A stretch of DNA of 5,010 bases from CAYZXU01 sp964482535 (lineage in GTDB: Bacteria; Desulfobacterota; Desulfobacteria; Desulfobacterales; BuS5). The position numbers and the translations under genes were made by a program. Numbering within the stretch: the first letter of the stretch is position 1; every line of letters starts with the position of its first letter. Location of the stretch: contig CAYZXU010000146.1 of assembly GCA_964482535.1 (NCBI GenBank), forward strand, positions 1-5,010. The letters are read 5' to 3'. Positions 1-5,010 of the stretch are shown here, piece after piece. Under the pieces are notes generated by a model. The model did no database searches, was not told the origin of the DNA, and worked only from the letters and a program-made list of their open reading frames with translations.

Positions 1-455
1 AGCTTTTATACTTTGCCAATGAAGCCGGAGTTGAAAATGAAAGAATATGGGTTGACGGTATTGTAACACCTGTTAATATCCAGCAGCCCCAGCTTATGAG
101 TCTTATGCACTTCCAGGCAATGGTTCAGGATATAGCGCCTGGCGCAAAGAGCACATGCGGATTGTCAAATATTTCCAACGGGCCTCCAACACATCTGCGT
201 CCCATTCTTAATCTTACATACATGATAATGCTTGAAAGAAACGGTATGTACTCAGTAATATCCGATCCTCTCGATGATGTTCTCACAGATACAGCCAAAG
301 GAAAACGTCAGGATATCGTTGATGTTGTTCTTGCGACAATGGATGAGAATACTCCAGCCATGGATACTCTTTCAAAAGAACTTCAGGACTATGTTAAGAC
401 AACCAATATAATATTAGGAAGAAGCCTCTATTCCGATTCCTGGCTTGAAGTATAG
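1..455 (+). CDS. acsE: Methyltetrahydrofolate:corrinoid methyltransferase, AcsE-like (3' part of gene)
   Basis: This is the C-terminal 150 residues of a pterin-binding TIM-barrel methyltransferase; the first full codon starts at base 3 and the 5' end lies outside the window. Family members move the methyl group of methyltetrahydrofolate to the cobalt of a corrinoid iron-sulfur protein, in the cytoplasm, as a step of the Wood-Ljungdahl pathway. What is visible is RIWVDGIVTPV near residues 14-24, whose Asp matches the conserved pterin-contacting Asp of the barrel, then GLSNISNG near 53-60, whose Asn corresponds to the Asn that binds N5 of the folate, then RPILNLTYMIML near 66-77. The C-terminal helices follow. 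No cobalamin-binding domain follows, so this is a stand-alone methyltransferase rather than MetH. An in-frame Met at 96 is internal, because the conserved Asp motif lies upstream of it. The other possibility is a related MtgA/MtrH-type pterin methyltransferase. The family is clear; the exact acsE assignment is likely but based on motifs recalled from memory. Confidence 0.8.
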   Translation, partial: LLYFANEAGVENERIWVDGIVTPVNIQQPQLMSLMHFQAMVQDIAPGAKSTCGLSNISNGPPTHLRPILNLTYMIMLERNGMYSVISDPLDDVLTDTAKGKRQDIVDVVLATMDENTPAMDTLSKELQDYVKTTNIILGRSLYSDSWLEV

Positions 456-470
456 ATTTTTTAAAAAATC
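455..470. repeat. 16-bp perfect A/T palindrome at the stop codon
   Basis: GATTTTTTAAAAAATC is a perfect palindrome beginning at the last base of the methyltransferase stop codon, and a T-rich run follows it (471-478). It could act as a weak extra terminator or an mRNA-end stabiliser ahead of the stronger hairpin at 480. With no loop and almost only A/T pairs, it may also be chance in AT-rich DNA. Confidence 0.4.
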
Positions 471-479
471 GTTTTTTTC

Positions 480-520
480 AAAGCCTCTTCTCTTTAATTT
501 TATGAGTAGAGGCTTTTTTT
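480..520 (+). terminator. Intrinsic terminator of the methyltransferase gene
   Basis: AAAGCCTCT (480-488) pairs with AGAGGCTTT (508-516). After a T:T mismatch the stem continues with CTC (490-492) against GAG (504-506), and the right arm runs into seven T residues (514-520). It lies 25 bp beyond the stop codon and separates this gene from the DUF3786 gene, so the two are probably distinct transcription units. A T run is present only on the right side, so it mainly serves the plus strand. Confidence 0.85.
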
Positions 521-595
521 ATATAAAATTATATTTGATTAAACGGGCAGTTTTGCTGCAGTATAAATTTTTTAAATTTAATGGAGAACTAAAAA

Positions 596-1216
596 ATGGC
601 CAGAATTGATGATTATGTTAATGCAAAAAAAATTGCCGTTGAAATGCTTCAAAAAAAATCCATCGAACATATTGCAATTCATGCAGGCTTTGAAGTGAAA
701 TCAGGCAACAGGATTGTACTCCATTTTCTTGATAGAAATTACAGCATAAGTTACCCTGATTTTGAATTCAGGGACAGATACGAAGAGGAAAGGGATGTTC
801 CCATACAGGAGCAGGTAATTATTTTACATTATATGCTTGGAGCAGAGGCTGTTCCTGCAATATCCGGCGACTGGATCTCCTACAGGGAAATTCCCGATGC
901 GTCTTTTTATTTTTCAGCATTTGTTAAAAGAGCAGTTGATCCTTTAAAAAAAGTTTTTGGCATGAATATCCCGGGCTTTAAAAAAACTGCTCTGCAGATT
1001 AATGGCAGCACAATAGAAGCAGGAGATGCAGGGTTTGAATTTCAGATTTTTCCCAAGGTTCCAATGCAAATGATTTTATGGCAGGGAGATGAAGAATTTA
1101 CATCGGAAGCGAATATCCTTTTTGATAATAGAATAGGTAAAATACTTTCCCCTGAAGATGTGGCATGGATGGCTGGAATGACTGTTTACAGGCTTATTGC
1201 CTTATCATTCAAATAA
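596..1216 (+). CDS. DUF3786 family protein, function unknown
   Basis: This is a complete 206-residue protein that I recognise as DUF3786-like; its biochemical role is not known. It has no signal peptide or membrane segment, so it should be cytoplasmic. It contains no cysteine at all, so it cannot itself bind an iron-sulfur cluster through Cys. Visible landmarks are an N-terminal helix, a middle PIQEQVIILHYML helix (69-81), GDWISYREIP (91-100), an aromatic SFYFSAF stretch (103-109), and the strongest family-like block, FPKVPM (152-157) followed by LWQGDEEF (161-168), ILFD (174-177) and LSPEDV (184-189). The ATG at 596 is supported by GGAG at 583-586, nine bases upstream. The gene follows a terminator on the same strand as the methyltransferase, so it is probably transcribed separately. 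I see no convincing promoter in 521-582: TATAAA at 562 lacks a well-spaced -35 box. A link to C1 or corrinoid metabolism is only inferred from the neighbour. Confidence 0.72.
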   Translation: MARIDDYVNAKKIAVEMLQKKSIEHIAIHAGFEVKSGNRIVLHFLDRNYSISYPDFEFRDRYEEERDVPIQEQVIILHYMLGAEAVPAISGDWISYREIPDASFYFSAFVKRAVDPLKKVFGMNIPGFKKTALQINGSTIEAGDAGFEFQIFPKVPMQMILWQGDEEFTSEANILFDNRIGKILSPEDVAWMAGMTVYRLIALSFK

Positions 1217-1227
1217 AAAAATTATTT
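1211..1227. other. A/T inverted repeat joining two convergent stop codons
   Basis: AAATAA (1211-1216) is the inverted complement of TTATTT (1222-1227), with AAAAA between them. Each arm contains the stop codon of one convergent gene: DUF3786 on plus and the NSS transporter on minus. Read on the minus strand, the hairpin loop is a T run. It could act as a weak shared terminator, but without G/C pairs it would be unstable. No better terminator for either gene is visible, so the two transcripts probably overlap. Confidence 0.3.
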
Positions 1228-2718
1228 ACTTCTCCCCTTTTTTTTATTTAAATTGGTTTTCCATTCTCTCGAAGCGAATATAACAGCAATAACAAGAGTT
1301 ATAAAAACCCAGTTCCATCCTATGAGGATAAGAGAACTCCAGGAATAATCGCCATATGGTTTTTGAATTTCGTCATAGATATCTACAGCAAGTATAATAC
1401 TTAAAATCAATGGAATAAAATATTTTATCAGGTTGTCCCACCACCTGTGTAATTTAATAGAAGAGATTTTATCCACATGCTTTCTGAGTACTTTGATATT
1501 AAAAAACCAGCCCACAAGAATGCATTCCGCAATTCCAACCACAACCAGCCCGTAGTGAGTAAGGAAATGATCAACAATATCAAGCCATAGAAGTCCTGCC
1601 TGGGTGGTAAAAATTACAGATCCGGCAAAACCTGTTATTGAAATAATAGTTATTAGTCTGCTTCTTTTTAATGCGAATTTATCTATTATTGCTGATACAA
1701 AAGCCTCAATTATTGATATGGAAGAAGAAAGCCCCGCAACAACGAGACATAGAAAAAAAAGCATTCCAAAAAAATTTCCTCCGGGCATAAGGCTTATTGC
1801 TTTTGGATAGGCAACAAATGCAAGACCGATACTTTGCGATACAACATCGGATATAGGTTTTCCCTGGGAGGTTGCCATAAAACCTAAAACTGAAAAAACA
1901 CCCAGGCCTGCAAGAAGGGAATATCCGCTGTTTATCGCGGCGGTAACAAGTGCATATTTTGTAATGTTTGCTTTTTTCGGCAGGTAACTGGCATAGGCAA
2001 TCATGATGCCGAAACCTAAACTTAATGTAAAAAATATCTGGCTGTAAGCATCAATCCATACTCTAAAATCAGTTAATTTTGTAAAATCAGGGGTAAGATA
2101 TGCCTTTATGCCGTAGATAGATCCATCTAAGGAGATCGACCAGCATACAAGAACCGTTGTTAAAACAAAAAGCAGAGGCATGAAGATTTTGTTTGCCAGT
2201 TCTATTCCGCGCTTAACACCTCTGTAAACAATAATCCAGTTGACAAACCATACAAAAATAAGACTAAAAAAAATAGGGGCTCTTATCTTTCCGATGTCTA
2301 AGGGATTGTCGCTGAGCATTAAAAACTGGTTGAAGAAAAAAGAATTCGGTTCATCACCCCAACCCAGGTTAAAGGACAGAATAAAAAAATTAAGGCACCA
2401 CGCCACAATTACCAGGTAATATAAAACGATCCCAAACATTACAAAAGTAACCGCCCACCATCCAAGCCACTCCATTCTTTTGTTTATTTTAAAATATGCA
2501 AGGGGAGCCGACCCGATTCTCTCATGGCCTATGGCAAACTCAAGTATTAAAAGTGGAATTCCTGCTGTTAACAGTGCGATAATATATGGAATAATAAATG
2601 CACCGCCCCCGTGACTGTACGCCATATAACTGAACCGCCATATATTGCCTAATCCTATGGCTGAACCTATGGCGGCAAAGAGGAAGCCGGTCTGACTATT
2701 CCATTGAGCTCTTTTCAT
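1222..2718 (-). CDS. Sodium-dependent transporter, NSS/SNF (LeuT) family
   Basis: This 498-residue inner-membrane symporter is close in length to LeuT. It should couple sodium entry to uptake of an amino acid or related small solute; the substrate is not predictable. About twelve hydrophobic segments can be seen, near residues 11-29, 40-62, 87-114, 150-167, 178-196, 225-246, 257-281, 315-346, 356-373, 387-409, 431-447 and 463-482. Segment 1 carries the unwound signature GSAIGLGNIWRF (18-29), segment 2 GGGAFIIPY (37-45), segment 6 QIFFTLSLGFG (227-237) and segment 8 AGLSSS (328-333). Compared with LeuT from memory, the Na1 ligands (A20, N25, T231, N263) and Na2 ligands (G18, I21, A328, S331, S332) are kept, as is the outer gate pair R28/D383. 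At the LeuT Glu290 position there is Ser267, as in chloride-dependent animal transporters. The ATG is preceded by AGGA (2733-2730, minus strand), 11 bases upstream. The gene stands alone and its 3' end converges on the DUF3786 gene. Confidence 0.93.
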   Translation of the reverse strand: MKRAQWNSQTGFLFAAIGSAIGLGNIWRFSYMAYSHGGGAFIIPYIIALLTAGIPLLILEFAIGHERIGSAPLAYFKINKRMEWLGWWAVTFVMFGIVLYYLVIVAWCLNFFILSFNLGWGDEPNSFFFNQFLMLSDNPLDIGKIRAPIFFSLIFVWFVNWIIVYRGVKRGIELANKIFMPLLFVLTTVLVCWSISLDGSIYGIKAYLTPDFTKLTDFRVWIDAYSQIFFTLSLGFGIMIAYASYLPKKANITKYALVTAAINSGYSLLAGLGVFSVLGFMATSQGKPISDVVSQSIGLAFVAYPKAISLMPGGNFFGMLFFLCLVVAGLSSSISIIEAFVSAIIDKFALKRSRLITIISITGFAGSVIFTTQAGLLWLDIVDHFLTHYGLVVVGIAECILVGWFFNIKVLRKHVDKISSIKLHRWWDNLIKYFIPLILSIILAVDIYDEIQKPYGDYSWSSLILIGWNWVFITLVIAVIFASREWKTNLNKKKGRSK

Positions 2719-2946
2719 ATAATAAGATGTCCTTTTTTTATTAATTTTGTGACATAAAATTTTTTTTTAACACTATGTGAAAATATGAGCAATAGAAATA
2801 GGGACGTTTCGAAATGCAATACACCCATTTTTATTAACCCAAGTTCGATAAAATTCTCGTAAAAACTGATAGAATCAAGGAATTTGAGGTCATAACTGGT
2901 TGATATTATTAGGTCCGGCATGCAAAATGATCAATGTAGTGACTGG
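2719..2946. other. Intergenic stretch without a supportable gene
   Basis: This is the left part of the 522-bp gap between the divergently oriented NSS transporter and TonB receptor genes. It is AT-rich and must contain the transporter promoter, but no -35/-10 pair on the minus strand is convincing. The best pairs are TTGATC with TAATAA (about 2906-2934) and TTGCTC with TAAAAA (about 2765-2793), both weak. A 68-codon minus-strand frame (2715-2921) overlaps the transporter start by four bases but has no ribosome-binding site and no recognisable content. I see no RNA gene or repeat family here. Confidence 0.5.
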
Positions 2947-3001
2947 AAATAATTTTAACCACTTTGAATACACTCCCGTATTTCGAGGGTTAAAATTTTT
3001 T
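2947..3001 (+). terminator. Long hairpin with T tail (orphan terminator-like element)
   Basis: AATTTTAACC (2951-2960) pairs perfectly with GGTTAAAATT (2988-2997). After one mismatch the stem continues outward with AAA (2947-2949) against TTT (2999-3001). A second stem inside, AATAC (2967-2971) with GTATT (2978-2982 region), closes an ACTCCC-type loop. The right arm ends in a T run followed by CC, as in a plus-strand intrinsic terminator. No plus-strand gene lies upstream, as the preceding gene is on the minus strand and begins at 2718. It may end a short unannotated transcript, shield the receptor promoter from read-through, or be a structured DNA or RNA site. Confidence 0.5.
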
Positions 3002-3033
3002 CCTGACGCAGAGATCGGGTGAAAGGGGGCATT

Positions 3034-3064
3034 TTGACACCACATTCTTTATTGATTGACACCA
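3034..3064 (+). repeat. Tandem TTGACACCA direct repeat, candidate operator
   Basis: TTGACACCA occurs at 3034-3042 and again at 3056-3064, exactly 22 bp apart (about two helical turns). The match extends to TTGACACCA-C/T-AT, 11 of 12 bases. The second copy contains the -35 hexamer of the receptor promoter and the first lies just upstream, which fits binding of a regulator on one face of the helix as activator or repressor. An alternative is the repeated end sequences of a degraded insertion element. I do not recognise the motif as a known operator. Confidence 0.5.
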
Positions 3065-3085
3065 TATCTGATAATAGGCTATAAA
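3056..3085 (+). promoter_or_regulatory. Sigma70-type promoter for the TonB receptor gene
   Basis: A perfect TTGACA -35 hexamer (3056-3061) is followed after 18 bp by TATAAA (3080-3085), five of six to the -10 consensus. Transcription would start near 3092, giving an untranslated leader of about 150 nt. GATAAT at 3070-3075 lies in the spacer and resembles part of an iron-regulator (Fur) half site, but the partner half is poor. Confidence 0.7.
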
Positions 3086-3149
3086 TAATTTTATTGCAGC
3101 ATGAAGCTGTGTTTAGAATAAGCAAGTTTGTAATAAGCAAAAAATAGCA

Positions 3150-3164
3150 ATTAAATAATTTAAT
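3150..3164. repeat. 15-bp A/T palindrome just before the terminator stem
   Basis: ATTAAAT (3150-3156), one central A, and ATTTAAT (3158-3164) form a perfect odd-length palindrome ending one base before the terminator stem. It might be a protein-binding site or a weak competing RNA hairpin. In such AT-rich sequence it may be chance. Confidence 0.35.
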
Positions 3165-3228
3165 AAAGCCAGGAAGGTTTAATAAAGGGTTGAAAAAAAT
3201 CCTGTTAATCTTTCTGGCTTTTTTTTTT
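3165..3228 (+). terminator. Intrinsic terminator in the receptor leader
   Basis: AAAGCCAGGAA (3165-3175) pairs with TTTCTGGCTTT (3211-3221) through ten Watson-Crick pairs and one G:T pair. The stem continues inward with GGTT (3176-3179) against AATC (3207-3210), including one G:T pair. The right arm runs into ten T residues (3219-3228). The T run stops at the base before the GGAGG ribosome-binding site, so the terminator sits upstream of the gene it would control rather than downstream of another gene. No plus-strand gene precedes it for more than 1.9 kb. Confidence 0.75.
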
Positions 3229-3233
3229 GGAGG
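3229..3233 (+). promoter_or_regulatory. Strong Shine-Dalgarno sequence of the TonB receptor
   Basis: GGAGG lies seven bases before the ATG at 3241 and fixes that start codon, which also gives a proper signal peptide. It directly follows the terminator's T run, so folding of the hairpin may affect ribosome access as well as transcription. Confidence 0.85.
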
Positions 3234-3240
3234 AAAGACA

Positions 3241-5010
3241 ATGAGACAACAAAGCAGTATTAAAAAAAGAAGGTTATCGGTTATAACCATCTGTATTATC
3301 TTGCTGTTTTTTGCATATACAGGTCATGCAAAAGAAGAAGAAAATGAAGATCTAAAATCGGATATTAAAACATTAGCGCCCATTACGGTAACCGAAAAGG
3401 GGCTTGAAGAATCATGGGGCGAGCAGTTTACAACCAACGTGATCAAACCCGATGACATAGTTCAGGCTGGACAAACCATGGACATTTCGGATCTTTTAAG
3501 GGAATCCCAGTCTGTCTTTATACAGAATTCATCCTACGGCAAAAAGATTTTTTTAAGGGGGCTGGAAGATCAGGACATGCGGATTCTCATAAACGGAATG
3601 CCCGCAGGTCAGATGGGTAAGTACTACGCCCGTTCCTTTGAATGGGAGACTATTCCTGTTGAAGCTATAGAGCGGATTGAGGTGACAAAGGGAGCGGGCT
3701 CTGCGGAATACGGGAATACAATTGCAGGAACAATAGACATAATAACCAAAGCCGGCACAGACAAACTTACAACAAGGGTCAAAAGCTCTTACGGCAGATT
3801 TCATGACAGAAAAGCCGCTGTTTCAAATTCCGGTAAAAAAGGGAGTATAGACTGGTTTGTCGGCGGGGCATGGCACAAGAGGGGGGAATATCTCGATAAC
3901 AACGATCTTGAAACCACAAACCTTTATATAAATACCGGTATTAACCTGGATCAACTGGGAAAAATCAATCTGACAGCGTTTAATTATCACAAGCGGGAAG
4001 GTTATGTGATAGATGACCGGGTGGCATGGAATGTATGGAGCGATGCGCGTAATTATATATCGGGAAGCGATTATACTCTGGATAATAACGGCGTTCAGAT
4101 GACATATTTGTCCGAATGGGTCGATCTCGGACTATCCTATGCAAAGCAGGAGAGAGACAGTAATCCCAGACAAGCGTCATGGGCTACAGGGGATACACAG
4201 GATTATGATTCGAATTTTGACGCCCCTTCTGTTAAATGGAAGATTCATCATTCTTTTAACTCCCATACTTTAAGCCTGGGTATGGATTATACATACGGGG
4301 ACGCCGAAGCAAACTGGCAATATTATAACCAGCCCAAAGAACAGGTCAATTTTAAGCAGGATCTTTTAGGAGTTTTTTTTGAAGATGCATTTCAGATTAC
4401 CGATTCCCTTAAAATCACCGCAGGTGTCCGGTATGATGAGTTTGAAAATAGAATCGATTCAGGCGGAGGTCCTGTCGGTGCATTCAGGGAAAGTGTTGAT
4501 GACAGCAATTGGTCGCCCCGAATCTGTGCTGATTATAATTTCATGGAGAGCATGACTTTTTATGCATCTGCCGGTAAGTTTTTTAAGGCTCCGACCATGG
4601 CAGACGTGTATCGATGGCACGGTAATTATACTCTGAATTCATTTGCGGGCCGCGCGGTCTTAAGGAGTTATTACGGTCTGAATCAGCCCCCTGGAGCGCC
4701 CGCAAGCATTATACCGGCTCAGTATATTGACGGATGGCATGAGCTCATGGGAAAACTTAAACCCGTCAAAGGATACGACTATGAGGCGGGGATAAGAGCT
4801 AACGGCGCTAATTTCGCCTGTCAGATCAACCTCTTTTATCAGGATATCGATGATTATGTCGTTATTTACCCGGTATCGTACCCGCCGACTTACAACATTG
4901 ACAATGTAGAACTATGGGGGATTGAACTCTCCGGCAGATACGTATTCTGCCGCTTTTTTGAGGTGGAGGGAAACTATACATATGAAGAAACCGAAAAGCA
5001 TGGGGATAAA
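3241..5010 (+). CDS. TonB-dependent outer-membrane receptor (3' end outside window)
   Basis: The open frame runs 590 codons to the window edge without a stop; the last barrel strands and C-terminus are missing. Such receptors bind a scarce ligand at the cell surface and import it into the periplasm using TonB-ExbB-ExbD energy. A basic N-terminus and a hydrophobic stretch (14-26) ending in GHA at 28-30 form a signal peptide. A TonB-box-like ITVTEK (48-53) follows. The plug spans about 62-170, with DISDLLRESQSVFIQ (81-95), FLRGLEDQDMRILINGMP (104-121) and the diagnostic IERIEVTKGAGSAEYG (143-158), then GTIDIITK (163-170). The barrel begins near 178 with alternating, Tyr- and Trp-rich strands. 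GKFFKAPTMADVY (445-457) matches the barrel motif common in BtuB- and siderophore-type receptors. Haem-receptor FRAP and NPNL motifs are not seen, so the ligand is open: corrinoid, siderophore or another metal chelate. Regulation probably acts through the promoter repeats and the leader terminator. Confidence 0.92.
   Translation, partial: MRQQSSIKKRRLSVITICIILLFFAYTGHAKEEENEDLKSDIKTLAPITVTEKGLEESWGEQFTTNVIKPDDIVQAGQTMDISDLLRESQSVFIQNSSYGKKIFLRGLEDQDMRILINGMPAGQMGKYYARSFEWETIPVEAIERIEVTKGAGSAEYGNTIAGTIDIITKAGTDKLTTRVKSSYGRFHDRKAAVSNSGKKGSIDWFVGGAWHKRGEYLDNNDLETTNLYINTGINLDQLGKINLTAFNYHKREGYVIDDRVAWNVWSDARNYISGSDYTLDNNGVQMTYLSEWVDLGLSYAKQERDSNPRQASWATGDTQDYDSNFDAPSVKWKIHHSFNSHTLSLGMDYTYGDAEANWQYYNQPKEQVNFKQDLLGVFFEDAFQITDSLKITAGVRYDEFENRIDSGGGPVGAFRESVDDSNWSPRICADYNFMESMTFYASAGKFFKAPTMADVYRWHGNYTLNSFAGRAVLRSYYGLNQPPGAPASIIPAQYIDGWHELMGKLKPVKGYDYEAGIRANGANFACQINLFYQDIDDYVVIYPVSYPPTYNIDNVELWGIELSGRYVFCRFFEVEGNYTYEETEKHGDK

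Larger units (their letters stand above)
3092..3240 (+). promoter_or_regulatory. Structured 5' leader of the TonB receptor mRNA, candidate attenuator
   Basis: This is the predicted untranslated leader between the promoter and the start codon. It contains a small 5' hairpin, CAGC (3097-3100) with GCTG (3106-3109). A direct repeat AATAAGCAA follows at 3117-3125 and 3132-3140, then a 15-bp A/T palindrome at 3150-3164, and a strong terminator hairpin at 3165-3228 directly against the ribosome-binding site. The receptor can be expressed from this promoter only by reading through that terminator. This fits conditional termination by a riboswitch, protein or other attenuator. The conserved core of the cobalamin riboswitch is not present, although AGCCAGGAAGG resembles its 3' end. 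I cannot name the class. Confidence 0.45.

Noticed and set aside
1604..1810. 68-codon plus-strand frame
   Set aside because: It lies wholly inside the NSS transporter gene on the opposite strand and is a shadow of it.
2749..2782. CRP-type site upstream of the transporter
   Set aside because: TGTGA occurs twice in direct orientation (near 2749 and 2776) and lacks the properly spaced inverted TCACA partner.
2715..2921. 68-codon minus-strand frame overlapping the transporter start by four bases, which looks like translational coupling
   Set aside because: It has no ribosome-binding site at its ATG, no recognisable domain, and a composition typical of a chance frame in AT-rich DNA. The transporter has its own AGGA site.
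3066..3090. Fur box over the receptor promoter
   Set aside because: Only one half (TGATAAT) matches; the opposing half is not an ATTATCA-like inverted copy.
3010..3180. Cobalamin riboswitch upstream of the receptor
   Set aside because: GGGTGAAAGGGGGC at 3017-3030 and AGCCAGGAAGG at 3167-3177 each resemble pieces of the class. The first lies upstream of the predicted transcription start, and the conserved central core is absent.
2955..3290. 111-codon minus-strand frame
   Set aside because: It runs antisense through the promoter, terminator and first codons of the TonB receptor. Its Phe/Leu/Lys-rich content comes from reading A/T runs.
3553..4180. Minus-strand frames at 3553-3804 and 3980-4180
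   Set aside because: Both are antisense to the clearly coding plug and barrel regions of the TonB receptor.

Overview
The window looks like chromosomal DNA of an anaerobic Gram-negative bacterium, most likely a sulfate reducer of the Desulfobacterota (Desulfobacterales type). Three things suggest this: an AcsE-like methyltetrahydrofolate:corrinoid methyltransferase of the reductive acetyl-CoA (Wood-Ljungdahl) pathway; a DUF3786 protein, a family I associate with anaerobes; and a TonB-dependent receptor, which requires an outer membrane. The DNA is AT-rich, with many A/T runs between genes. The lineage call is inference from gene content, not from a marker gene.

Layout. Positions 1-455 hold the 3' end of the methyltransferase gene, closed by a clear intrinsic terminator at 480-520. 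A separate gene on the same strand (596-1216) encodes the 206-residue DUF3786 protein. It converges on a complete sodium-dependent NSS/LeuT-type transporter gene on the minus strand (1222-2718), with only 5 bp between the two stop codons. A gene-free stretch of about 520 bp follows (2719-3240). Its right half is dense with regulatory signals: a long hairpin with a T tail, a tandem 9-bp repeat overlapping a good sigma70-type promoter, a leader of about 150 nt, and a strong terminator hairpin whose T run ends exactly where the Shine-Dalgarno sequence begins. The last gene (3241 to the right edge) encodes a TonB-dependent outer-membrane receptor. It is open at its 3' end, with 590 codons visible.

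How the parts may work together. The methyltransferase passes methyl groups to a corrinoid protein, so this locus belongs to C1 and corrinoid metabolism. DUF3786 may be a neighbour in that physiology, but its function is unknown. The NSS transporter imports an amino acid or similar small solute with sodium. The receptor imports a scarce large ligand such as a corrinoid, siderophore or haem, and its substrate cannot be read from the visible part. The most noteworthy element is the receptor's leader, which looks like a transcription attenuator that I cannot assign to a known riboswitch class. I see no CRISPR array, tRNA, rRNA, intact mobile element or evident defence system here.
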